64,000 nucleotides of DNA from Methylophilus sp. 5. GTDB taxonomy: Bacteria > Pseudomonadota > Gammaproteobacteria > Burkholderiales > Methylophilaceae. Each line of letters starts with the position of its first letter. Position 1 is the first letter of the stretch. The stretch spans positions 2,294,001 through 2,358,000 of the forward strand of contig NZ_KI911560.1 of NCBI RefSeq assembly GCF_000515275.1. The letters are read 5' to 3'. Below are positions 38,740-46,425 of this stretch, piece by piece. A model generated the notes under the pieces. The model saw nothing but the letters and a program-made list of their open reading frames with translations, was not told the DNA's origin and ran no database searches. The translations under genes and the position numbers were made by a program.

Positions 38740-39297
38740 ATGTTAACCTTTAGCCAACTCGGCCAGGCCGAGCAAACCATTCATAAATCCCGTTTTATTG
38801 CCCGCGCTAAGCGTTGTGAAGACGAGCGCGAGCTCGCCTTGTTTTTGCGCCAGTTTGCCAGTGAGCATCAGACGGCCGGGCATTTGGCGTATGCCTTTCG
38901 CATGAAAACGGCAGAAGGGATCGTGGCGCGATTTTCTGACGCCGGCGAGCCTGCGGGCACGGCGGGTAAGCCCATTATGCAGATGCTGGACGGGCAAAAT
39001 TACGTCAACTGCTGTGTCGCGGTCGTGCGCTATTATGGCGGCATTAACCTTGGCACTGGCGGGTTAGTGCGTGCCTACGGTGGTACTGCCAAGCAGGCGA
39101 TGGAGCAGGCGGGTAGCATGCCATTTGTAGAAATGGTGCATCTCAAAGTATCTACCAGTTATAAGCGTGTCGATGAGTTGACGCGTGAAGTGCAAAAATG
39201 TCATGGTGAAATTTTGGACAAGCAGTTCGATGAAGCTGTCCATTTTTTGCTCAAATTACCGCTAGACGCTGCCAAGCAAATACAAGCCAGGTTTTAA
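38740..39297 (+). CDS. IMPACT-family (YigZ-type) protein
   Basis: A 185-residue protein with an N-terminal UPF0029 domain (SRFIARAKRCEDERE, then AYAFRMKT and RFSDAGEPAGTAGKPIMQML) and the signature VAVVRYYGGINLGTGGLVRAYGGTA, followed by a ferredoxin-like C-terminal domain. The eukaryotic relative IMPACT binds a translation-control factor; bacterial YigZ function is not settled. Probably co-transcribed with fhs. Confidence 0.9.
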   Translation: MLTFSQLGQAEQTIHKSRFIARAKRCEDERELALFLRQFASEHQTAGHLAYAFRMKTAEGIVARFSDAGEPAGTAGKPIMQMLDGQNYVNCCVAVVRYYGGINLGTGGLVRAYGGTAKQAMEQAGSMPFVEMVHLKVSTSYKRVDELTREVQKCHGEILDKQFDEAVHFLLKLPLDAAKQIQARF

Positions 39298-39334
39298 CTG
39301 GCCACTTTTATCAGAACATCATCAACCGGAGCCC

Positions 39335-40342
39335 GTGGTGACCCAAACCCAACGATTTGAGACTGCAACCTACATTTTAATGGCGGTGTTGATGTGGCTG
39401 GTATTGCAAGTGCAATTGCTGCCAGCCTTGCTGGTTGGTTTGCTGGTGTTTGAGTTAATTCACGTGATTTCGCCGCTCATTGCACGTAAATTACCAGGAA
39501 AATACGCCAAATGGCTGGCAGTGGTGTTGATTGCCACGCTGGTGATCGGCTTGCTGGTAGCGCTGGGCATGGGTATCGTCACCTTGATTCGCAGTGATGC
39601 TGGTGGCCTGGCCGTGTTGTTCGACCAGTTGGCAAAAATTATTGAAGACTCGCGCAAGGTATTACCGCCATGGCTCAATGAACGTTTGCCAGACGATGCG
39701 ATTACCTTACAACAAACGGTGATTGACTGGTTGCGTGCACATTCTGCTGATTGGCAGCTGCTGGGCAAAGAGGCCGGGCATCATCTGGCGCATATCCTGA
39801 TCGGCATGGTGATTGGCGCCATGATCGCCTTGCATGACGTGCAAACCAAGGCCAACCATCAGCCATTTGCGCAAAGCTTGTTGCAGCGTATCACCTTGTT
39901 TTCACAGGCCTTTAAAAATATTGTGTTTGCACAGGTGAAAATTTCTGCCGTGAATGCCGCGCTCACCGGGGTTTACCTGGCGGTGATTTTGCCTTTATGT
40001 GGCGTGCATTTGCCATTTACCAAAACCATGATTGCCATTACCTTTTTGGTCGGCTTGCTGCCGGTGATTGGCAACCTGATTTCCAATACCGTGATTGTGA
40101 TTGTCAGCACCAGTCATTCATTTATGGTGGCCATGGGCTCGCTGGCGTTTTTAATCGTCATACACAAGCTGGAATACTTTCTCAATGCCCGTATCGTCGG
40201 CGGACAGATTCGTGCCTATGCCTGGGAGTTATTGTTGGCGATGCTGCTGATGGAGGCGACGTTTGGGTTGCCGGGGATTGTTGCCGCGCCTGTATATTAT
40301 GCCTATATTAAAAGCGAGTGCCGTGAACGTGGCTGGGTATAA
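39335..40342 (+). CDS. AI-2E family transporter
   Basis: A 335-residue membrane protein with two N-terminal helices, a soluble stretch of about 70 residues, then five to six helices, ending with a re-entrant LLLAMLLMEATFGLPGIVAAP region, the usual AI-2E family layout. Some members export autoinducer-2, others act as Na+/H+ exchangers; the substrate here is unknown. Start GTG at 39335 preceded by GGAG. A strong bidirectional terminator follows. Confidence 0.85.
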   Translation: MVTQTQRFETATYILMAVLMWLVLQVQLLPALLVGLLVFELIHVISPLIARKLPGKYAKWLAVVLIATLVIGLLVALGMGIVTLIRSDAGGLAVLFDQLAKIIEDSRKVLPPWLNERLPDDAITLQQTVIDWLRAHSADWQLLGKEAGHHLAHILIGMVIGAMIALHDVQTKANHQPFAQSLLQRITLFSQAFKNIVFAQVKISAVNAALTGVYLAVILPLCGVHLPFTKTMIAITFLVGLLPVIGNLISNTVIVIVSTSHSFMVAMGSLAFLIVIHKLEYFLNARIVGGQIRAYAWELLLAMLLMEATFGLPGIVAAPVYYAYIKSECRERGWV

Positions 40343-40354
40343 AGGTCATTTTTT

Positions 40355-40393
40355 AAATAAATCAGGCTCGCCGTGGCGAGCCTGATTTATTTT
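40355..40393. terminator. Bidirectional terminator, 18-bp perfect stem
   Basis: Arms 40355-40372 and 40375-40392 are perfect reverse complements (core ATCAGGCTCGCC), with T-runs on both outer sides; shared by the convergent transporter and M48 protease genes. Confidence 0.92.
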
Positions 40394-40438
40394 GTGGCTT
40401 CAGTTTAGATATTGGTTTTGCTTATCTCTTGGTTTGGT

Positions 40439-41344
40439 TTATTTCAGTTTATATAAGCGGTTTTCCAGTGTTTTGCCACCGCTCATTTTGTCCATCTGGT
40501 CGCCACTGACCAGGCTGAGTTGCGCCAGCCTGTCGTCCGGGTGTGGATGGGTCTGGAACAGCAGTGCCACGCTGCCATCATTGTTATTAATGGTTTCCAT
40601 GTCCTGCAGTACTTCGGCCAGGCCATAAGCTTCGTAACCTGCACGCGCTGCCAGCACCGTGCCCATGCTGTCGGCTTCAAACTCGGCGCTTTTATCTAAA
40701 TTACGTGCGCTGATTTCTGCGCCCGTTGATACCGCACGTTGCGTCAGTTTGTTTTTGCTGATTTTATCTTTGAGAAAAGAAGTGCCCGCATCCAGCAATG
40801 CCTGTTTTTGCATTACTTTCAGGTGATGTTTTTGCACCACGTGCGCGATTTCATGCCCCAGTACACCTGCCAGTTGTGCTTCACTGGTCAGGCGCAGGTA
40901 CAGACCTTTGGTGATCAGCACATAGCCGCCAGGCGCGGCAAAGGCGTTGACATCATTGCTATCAATCACGCCAAAATGCCAAGGTAAATCGGCACGCTCG
41001 GATTGGCTGGCGACCCAGCGGCCGACCTTGTTCACGTATTGCTGTAGTTGCGCGTCATTCACCAATGGCGCAGCACCGAGGATGGTGCCGGTGAAATTGC
41101 GGCCAACCGCAATTTCATCTTCGCGGCTAGGGTTTCTCCAGTTAATGTTAGCCAGCTTGTCTTGTGCCGAGGCGTTAATCTGCGTGTCATTATTTGCAGT
41201 GGTAGGCTGTGTCTTGCTGCCAGTACCCAGTTGTTCATTCACTGCATCTTTGAGCACACCTTTAAGGTCCAGCGCAGACGCGGTGCCCCATGCTAGGCTG
41301 CTGCACAACGCAAGCGCGATGGCCTGTTTTAAGGTCTTGTTCAT
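40439..41344 (-). CDS. Periplasmic M48 family metalloprotease
   Basis: A 301-residue secreted zinc protease. Signal peptide to about TASA (residue 24), then the catalytic HEIAHVVQKHH with the third ligand Glu in SAEFEADSMG, typical of the YggG/LoiP-type M48B group that cuts misfolded outer-membrane or periplasmic proteins. The C-terminal QTHPHPDDRLAQL motif is also present. Last gene of a three-gene operon with an SH3 protein and a CHASE2 protein; its ATG overlaps the upstream stop by four bases. Confidence 0.92.
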   Translation of the reverse strand: MNKTLKQAIALALCSSLAWGTASALDLKGVLKDAVNEQLGTGSKTQPTTANNDTQINASAQDKLANINWRNPSREDEIAVGRNFTGTILGAAPLVNDAQLQQYVNKVGRWVASQSERADLPWHFGVIDSNDVNAFAAPGGYVLITKGLYLRLTSEAQLAGVLGHEIAHVVQKHHLKVMQKQALLDAGTSFLKDKISKNKLTQRAVSTGAEISARNLDKSAEFEADSMGTVLAARAGYEAYGLAEVLQDMETINNNDGSVALLFQTHPHPDDRLAQLSLVSGDQMDKMSGGKTLENRLYKLK

Positions 41345-41832
41345 TGTGCGCTCCCGGTAAAGTAAGGATAGCTGCGGCTGCTGAGTCCGCCGTTGCTGGC
41401 AAACTGTTTGGCTTCGTCTGCATTCACGGTATAGCTTTCCAGTTTTTTGGTTTCTGCTTCGTTAAATTGCGCTGTTTTTAGGTCTTCGGCACTTAGGCCG
41501 CGGATGCCCGTTGTCGACACGACTTTGCCTGTGCCGCTACGGCCAGTCGCTACGCCCACCACACCAGCGACATTGCTACCGCCAGTGCTGTTGCGTTTCA
41601 CCGTGAGCAACCGCACCCAGCCAGTTTTGCCCGCTACCTTAATTTGTAGCCAGGCGCCTTTTTTCGTGAGAATGTCTACGGCATCGTTTTTATTGACGCT
41701 GCCCACCACTTTGGCATCACTAAACGTATCTGCGCGCAGTTGGTCGGCTTTGAGTGCCACCCCGGTTTCGGCGGCAACTGCCTGGCTGCACGCCAATGCT
41801 GTCACCAGCCAGATTAAGCTTTTTTTCATCAT
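41341..41832 (-). CDS. Secreted SH3-domain protein
   Basis: A 163-residue precursor with a signal peptide (MMKKSLIWLVTALACSQAVAA). Residues about 25-80 form a bacterial SH3 domain (LRADTFSDAKVVGSVNKNDAV then GAWLQIKVAGKTGWVR), which typically binds peptidoglycan or protein ligands. The rest is Gly/Ser/Thr-rich with a charged C-terminal stretch around LESYTVNADEAKQFA and no recognised domain. Overlaps both neighbours by four bases (ATGA), so it is tightly coupled to the CHASE2 protein upstream and the M48 protease downstream. Confidence 0.8.
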   Translation of the reverse strand: MMKKSLIWLVTALACSQAVAAETGVALKADQLRADTFSDAKVVGSVNKNDAVDILTKKGAWLQIKVAGKTGWVRLLTVKRNSTGGSNVAGVVGVATGRSGTGKVVSTTGIRGLSAEDLKTAQFNEAETKKLESYTVNADEAKQFASNGGLSSRSYPYFTGSAQ

Positions 41833-43553
41833 GCGTTGTTCTCCAGATTATTATTAGTCGTCGTTGTTTCTGTACTCGATAAATGCGTCATTTCCAGTTG
41901 TATCATGGCTTGCGCAAACAATATACGCCAATGTGCCGCCAGTTGTGACGCATGGTTGGCAATCTTGCCCTGATGTGTGCTGTAACGCACGACAGGCGCG
42001 CCAGGTAGACTCAGTTGATTGAGTAATGTTTGCAGTTGGGCAGACAATTGCTGGGCATCTTGTTGCGCCGCCTCACGGTAGGTGGTTTCGGGCGCATATT
42101 GCCAGCTGACCATGACCATATCGCCAAATAAGCCCCAGATGCCGCTTTGGGTGCCGGTTAAAATATCAATCTGCGTCGGCGCACGACAGGCTTGCTCGAT
42201 TTCGCGACGAATGCGCTTCATCGCCGCATCGCCCAATGTTTCAGGGCTTTCAATCGCAATTGGCATTAGCAGGACTTCCAGTTCTGCGCTGTTTGAGGTG
42301 AGGCCGAATGCCAGCCAGCGTTGTAAAGCGCGGTCGGTGGCCAGTGCGTAGATTTTAGCCACCCCAAAATAAGCCACCGCCCAGAAAATAGGCGCGGCCA
42401 GGTCTAAATAGGTGTGAAACAGGTTAATCGCCAGGTAAGACAACACCAGCAAGCCAATCTGGCTGCCGGTAAACACGCCGTTAAAGCGGTCGCGGTCTAC
42501 CTTAAAGTAAAACGCCAGCGTAGTGAGCCACACCAGTAAAAAGCTCAGCAGGATATAAGGCAGTTTGCCGCGCCACACTTTGAGGTAGTCCTGGTGCAGG
42601 CTGTTATCCAGCGCGGTGGCTAAAATCTCCACGCCGGGAAACTGTTTATCCATGGCGGTCGGTTTAATATCGAACAGGGCTGGGGCGGTAGAGCCGATGA
42701 TGACAATTTTGCCCTTGAATTCATCTTTGACGCGCGTTGGTTTGGCGCTGGTGAGGTCACGATACACATCGCTAAAACTCACATAGTGGTAGGTAAACGG
42801 CTTGCCGCGCCAGTTGAGCAACATTTCATCGGGGGTGTTATGGCTGAGGTCACCCTCGGCATTGGCGACGACCAGCGGCAGGGCGGGGAGCGTCCAGCCA
42901 CGGTCCTGATGGCGCATGCGATATTGCCTGACCACGCCATCGTTATCCGGGTAAACATTATGTGTGCCCAGGCGGCCAGCTTTCCAGGCGCCTTTAAAGT
43001 AAGGCGGAATCGCCGCAAACGTGGCTTGGCTATCTGCATCGGCGGCGGCAACCAAGCCGGGGATTTGCGCATATTTGAGCTGGCTTTGGTTATCCTGGCT
43101 AGTATCCAGGCGCAGCAATGGAAAAAAGCAATGCTGGCAATCGGTAATGACATCATTAAAGTAGCTGTCGCTATCGGGGTTATAAACATCCGCATCCGAA
43201 AACACAATATCAAACACAATCGCCGCTGGCTGTTGCTGTTGAATATTTTCGACCAGCTCACCAATGACCTGGCGCGGCCACGGCCAGCGGCCATACTCTT
43301 TGGCCATGGCATCCAGGCTGGCTTCATTGATGTCGACGATGACGATAGACGGGTCAACTGCCGGTTTGAGAATGCGGTTCTTGACCATCAGGTCAAAGGC
43401 TTTGTCGCGCATATTTTGCCCGACATGAAACACGGCGGCGTCGAGCAAGATCATGACGCTGAATAATAGGGCCAGATACAGGTAAAAGTTATTCTTTAGT
43501 TTTCGGGTCAGGCTGGCCAGCCAAAAGCCCAGCATCAATTTGAGTTTTAACAT
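41829..43553 (-). CDS. CHASE2-domain membrane protein with a degenerate cyclase-like C-terminus
   Basis: A 574-residue sensor-like protein. A membrane helix at 24-42 is followed by a periplasmic CHASE2 domain (about 45-325; RAFDLMVK-type start and FKGKIVIIGSTAPALFD end), then three helices (332-350, 364-381, 386-405) and a 170-residue cytoplasmic tail. CHASE2 receptors normally end in a cyclase, kinase or GGDEF domain. Here the tail shows a pattern like a class III cyclase: VLLMPIAI (427-434) where the first metal Asp is missing, GLFGDMVMVSW (474-484) keeping the second, and STHQGKI (525-531). I infer a non-catalytic or altered cyclase domain. First gene of the operon. Confidence 0.75.
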   Translation of the reverse strand: MLKLKLMLGFWLASLTRKLKNNFYLYLALLFSVMILLDAAVFHVGQNMRDKAFDLMVKNRILKPAVDPSIVIVDINEASLDAMAKEYGRWPWPRQVIGELVENIQQQQPAAIVFDIVFSDADVYNPDSDSYFNDVITDCQHCFFPLLRLDTSQDNQSQLKYAQIPGLVAAADADSQATFAAIPPYFKGAWKAGRLGTHNVYPDNDGVVRQYRMRHQDRGWTLPALPLVVANAEGDLSHNTPDEMLLNWRGKPFTYHYVSFSDVYRDLTSAKPTRVKDEFKGKIVIIGSTAPALFDIKPTAMDKQFPGVEILATALDNSLHQDYLKVWRGKLPYILLSFLLVWLTTLAFYFKVDRDRFNGVFTGSQIGLLVLSYLAINLFHTYLDLAAPIFWAVAYFGVAKIYALATDRALQRWLAFGLTSNSAELEVLLMPIAIESPETLGDAAMKRIRREIEQACRAPTQIDILTGTQSGIWGLFGDMVMVSWQYAPETTYREAAQQDAQQLSAQLQTLLNQLSLPGAPVVRYSTHQGKIANHASQLAAHWRILFAQAMIQLEMTHLSSTETTTTNNNLENNA

Positions 43554-43624
43554 ATCGCTCCTTTGTTATTGTTCGCCTGTTCCTGGCTTTGCTTATTCCT
43601 GATCTTGCTTGCGATTGACGCCGG

Positions 43625-43642
43625 ATGACCCGAACGGGTCAT
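43625..43642. promoter_or_regulatory. Palindrome upstream of the microprotein promoter
   Basis: ATGACCCG and CGGGTCAT flank AA, an 18-bp operator-like palindrome whose right edge touches the candidate -35 box at 43642. Confidence 0.5.
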
Positions 43643-43670
43643 TGTGACCACCTAGCATCGTCAGTATTCT
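43642..43670 (+). promoter_or_regulatory. Candidate sigma-70 promoter of the 27-residue microprotein
   Basis: TTGTGA (43642-43647), 17-bp spacer, TATTCT (43665-43670). Transcription would start near 43677, giving a leader of about 17 bases that includes the AAGGA ribosome site. Confidence 0.45.
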
Positions 43671-43693
43671 AGCAACATCACAAGGACGCAGCG

Positions 43694-43777
43694 ATGATCA
43701 GCTGCTTAAATCTGAACATTTTATTATTCGGGTTTTTGCTTTTGTTCATCATCGGCATCGTGGATGCTTTTGTGTGA
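43694..43777 (+). CDS. Candidate 27-residue membrane microprotein
   Basis: The ORF MISCLNLNILLFGFLLLFII-GIVDAFV encodes a single hydrophobic helix, with a short polar N-terminus. Support is better than for a random ORF: an AAGGA Shine-Dalgarno seven bases before ATG (43682-43686), a plausible promoter and palindrome upstream, and a clean intrinsic terminator downstream (43813-43836), together forming a self-contained transcription unit in an otherwise empty gap. No family is recognised and no function is claimed. Confidence 0.6.
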   Translation: MISCLNLNILLFGFLLLFIIGIVDAFV

Positions 43778-43812
43778 TTGTGGCGTGTTTTTCAAGTTTA
43801 AAGTCTCTTTAT

Positions 43813-43836
43813 AGCCCCGCCAATGCGGGGTTTTTT
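43813..43836 (+). terminator. Intrinsic terminator after the microprotein
   Basis: CCCCGC-CAAT-GCGGGG stem-loop followed by six T bases. Confidence 0.9.
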
Positions 43837-43888
43837 CTTTTCTAATCCCCCTTATTATTTTATCTTTTTGTCAGCGGCGTAGTCAGGC

Positions 43889-43906
43889 CCGTCATATAAG
43901 CTTCAC
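43889..43906 (+). promoter_or_regulatory. Possible Pho box upstream of the PEP-CTERM/alkaline phosphatase genes
   Basis: CCGTCATATAAGCTTCAC matches the PhoB box consensus (two TGTCA-like half-sites 11 bp apart) at about 14 of 18 positions by eye; a further TGACA lies in phase 33 bp after the first half-site (43923). The nearby phoA gene makes phosphate control likely, but the half-sites are imperfect and no clear -10 was found. Confidence 0.35.
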
Positions 43907-44026
43907 GCCAGTGAAAACTCTCTGACATACAGTTTTTCAAGAATGCTCATGGTGACACCGCGTCGATACGGCGAGGTGGCAAACGATATGTATATTAATC
44001 ATCGCATTCAGAGAGGATGTTCATAA

Positions 44027-44770
44027 ATGAAGCTAAAACCTTGGGTGATGGCTGGCGTGCTAGGGGCAGCAGCGCTGTCTCAGGCGCAGGCAGCAGAGTT
44101 GATTCAAAACGGTGGGTTTGAGGTGCAGGGCGTAGATAGCTACGATATTCCTGGCTGGCAAGTCGCCGAGCAAGGCTTTTTTGGCAGCGTATTGTCACAA
44201 TCCGGTACGGTGACAGAAGTGACCGGCAATACAACGGTTGGTGCTTATCAAGGCAGCTACTATGGCTTGCTGGATAACTACGGTCTCGCGGCTAACGTGT
44301 TGTACCAGTCATTTACAACCGCGGCGGTGAGCCAGGCGACCTTGTCATTCCAGATGTTTGTGAATAACCAGAATGCGACGACCGAGATTGATGCCGCAGG
44401 CCTGGATTACAGCGTGGATGCGACTGACCATGCTAACCAGCACGTACGTGTGGATGTGCTCAAAGCAGGTAGCGATCTGTTTTCTACCAATAGTGCAGAT
44501 ATTTTGCAAACACTGTATGTCGGTGGCGCCAATGGCGGCCTGGCAGTCAATGACTACATTAACTACCAGTTTGATCTTTCATCCAGCCTGGCAGCGGGTG
44601 GCAGCTATGTGTTGCGTTTTGCCACGGTCGCTAACCAGAGCTCATTGCAGTTGGGCCTGGACAATGTCAGCTTGCAAACGGTGTCATCCGTACCAGAAGC
44701 AGATACCAATGCCTTGATGCTGGCTGGTTTGGGTTTGATGGCGGCAGTGATGCGTCGTCGCTATTCATAA
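44027..44770 (+). CDS. PEP-CTERM sorting-domain protein
   Basis: A 247-residue exported protein. Signal peptide MKLKPWVMAGVLGAAALSQAQA; mature part starts ELIQNGGFEVQG, a jelly-roll (DUF642/CBM-like) opening, and is rich in Asn, Thr and aromatic residues. It ends SVPEADTNALMLAGLGLMA-AVMRRRYS: a PEP-like motif (here VPEADT), a membrane helix and an Arg cluster, the signal cut by exosortase. No exosortase gene is in the window. It sits 34 bases before phoA on the same strand, so the two may be co-regulated. Confidence 0.85.
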   Translation: MKLKPWVMAGVLGAAALSQAQAAELIQNGGFEVQGVDSYDIPGWQVAEQGFFGSVLSQSGTVTEVTGNTTVGAYQGSYYGLLDNYGLAANVLYQSFTTAAVSQATLSFQMFVNNQNATTEIDAAGLDYSVDATDHANQHVRVDVLKAGSDLFSTNSADILQTLYVGGANGGLAVNDYINYQFDLSSSLAAGGSYVLRFATVANQSSLQLGLDNVSLQTVSSVPEADTNALMLAGLGLMAAVMRRRYS

Positions 44771-44804
44771 ATTACAATATTAAAACCTGATAAAGGAAAT
44801 GATC

Positions 44805-46343
44805 ATGCAATTGTTTAATGTAAAACGCACTGCCATGGTAGCCATGCTGCTGGGCTCACAACTTCTGTCTCACGTAGCGATGGCCGAAGATGCACAGTTC
44901 TGGCTCAATGATGGTGCCGCCAGCCTGAATGACAGCAAAAAACTGGTACCAAACGCTAAAAAAGCCAAAAACGTGATTTTGTTTGTGGGTGATGGCATGG
45001 GGATTTCTACCGTGACCGGCGCACGCATTTTTGAAGGTCAACTCAAAGGCATTGATGGCGAACGCCACAGACTGTCTTTTGAAGAGTTTCCTTATGTTGC
45101 GCTGTCTAAAACATACTCTACCAACCAGCAAACGGCTGACTCTGCCCCAACCATGACGGCCATGATTTCTGGTGTAAAAACCAATGATGGTATTTTGTCA
45201 TTGAACCAGTCTGTGGCTCGCAATGAGCCTAGCCCAACCGTATTAAATGCTAACAAAGTGACTACCTTGCTGGAGCAGGCTGAGCAAGCAGGCAAATCCA
45301 CTGGCGTAGTATCGACTGCACGTATCACCCACGCCACACCTGCCGCGACCTATGCGCATATCTCCAACCGTGACTGGGAAGCTAACGCGAACTTGTCGGC
45401 CGCCGCTGCCAGCAATGGTGTGAAAGATATTGCAGCACAACTGATTGATAACTTTGGCACTGGCAAAATCGGTGACGGTATTGACGTGGTGTTTGGTGGT
45501 GGCCGTAGCTACTTCCTGCCAAACAGCATTACCGATATCGAAGGCACCAAAGGTCGCCGTACTGACGGCCGTAACCTGACACAAGAATACGTCAGCAAGT
45601 TTGGTGGCGTGTATATTGAAAACCAGACCGCATTCAATGCGCTGAACCCGGCAACCACCACTAAAGTATTGGGCCTGTTCAATCCATCACATATGGAATA
45701 CGAGCAAGATCGCCCAAATGACATTGCTGGCGAACCTTCACTGGCAGACATGACAGGTAAGGCGATTGATATCCTCAAGAAAAACCAGAACGGTTACTTT
45801 TTGATGGTAGAAGGTGGTCGTATTGATCATGCCTCTCACGCGGGTAACGCTTACCGTACCTTTAAAGATGCAGTGGCCTTGTCTGATGCAGTGCGCGAAG
45901 CGGCCTCTAAGGTGAATATGAATGAAACCTTGATCATTGTGACCGCTGACCACAGCCACACATTGACTATTGGCGGTTATCCAAAACGCGGCAACCCGAT
46001 TTTGGGTAAAGTGGTTGAACCAGGCAAAACCACACCAACGCTGGCAGCAGATGGCAAGCCTTACACCACAGTGAGCTTTGCTAACGGCCCTGGCTACCAT
46101 ACCAACTCCCCAGGCGACGCTGTGTACAACGAGTCTATCGCTGCTGGCCGTGTGGTCGATATGTCTGGTGTAGATACTGAAGATCCTGACTTCCACCAGG
46201 AAGCACTGGTGCCACTGAGCTCAGAAACCCATGCCGGTGAAGAAGTCGCGATTTACGCGATTGGCCCTAAAGCCTACCTGGTGCATGGTGTACAAGAGCA
46301 AAGCTATATCTACCAGGTCATGAAAGATGCTTTTGGTTTTTAA
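44805..46343 (+). CDS. phoA: Alkaline phosphatase (PhoA family)
   Basis: Periplasmic zinc/magnesium phosphomonoesterase that frees phosphate from organic esters under phosphate limitation. The 512-residue precursor has a signal peptide ending AMA (residue 27), the metal site NVILFVGDGMGIS (D63), the active-site serine in ADSAPTMTAM (S113), and the zinc ligands in GRIDHASHAGN and IVTADHSHT. I start at the ATG at 44805, seven bases after AAAGGA, instead of an ATG two codons earlier that lies too close to it. Confidence 0.95.
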   Translation: MQLFNVKRTAMVAMLLGSQLLSHVAMAEDAQFWLNDGAASLNDSKKLVPNAKKAKNVILFVGDGMGISTVTGARIFEGQLKGIDGERHRLSFEEFPYVALSKTYSTNQQTADSAPTMTAMISGVKTNDGILSLNQSVARNEPSPTVLNANKVTTLLEQAEQAGKSTGVVSTARITHATPAATYAHISNRDWEANANLSAAAASNGVKDIAAQLIDNFGTGKIGDGIDVVFGGGRSYFLPNSITDIEGTKGRRTDGRNLTQEYVSKFGGVYIENQTAFNALNPATTTKVLGLFNPSHMEYEQDRPNDIAGEPSLADMTGKAIDILKKNQNGYFLMVEGGRIDHASHAGNAYRTFKDAVALSDAVREAASKVNMNETLIIVTADHSHTLTIGGYPKRGNPILGKVVEPGKTTPTLAADGKPYTTVSFANGPGYHTNSPGDAVYNESIAAGRVVDMSGVDTEDPDFHQEALVPLSSETHAGEEVAIYAIGPKAYLVHGVQEQSYIYQVMKDAFGF

Positions 46344-46375
46344 GTTAAAGTACGCTGGTAAATAGTGAGTAATGG

Positions 46376-46398
46376 CAGGGCAGCTTAAAGCTGCCCTG
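46376..46398. promoter_or_regulatory. Perfect hairpin in the phoA-46426 spacer
   Basis: CAGGGCAGCTT and AAGCTGCCCTG flank a single A. No T-run follows on either side, so it is more likely an mRNA-stabilising or attenuating hairpin, or an operator, than a full terminator. Confidence 0.6.
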
Positions 46399-46425
46399 AT
46401 CCCTTTGAGTTGGAACGGACACAAC

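Noticed and set aside
42786..43466. 226-codon forward ORF opposite the CHASE2 gene
   Set aside because: Lies wholly antisense to a well-supported coding sequence, has no Shine-Dalgarno or recognisable domain, and its composition is that of a shadow frame.
45738..46196. 152-codon reverse ORF inside phoA
   Set aside because: Antisense to the conserved metal-binding part of alkaline phosphatase; a shadow frame.
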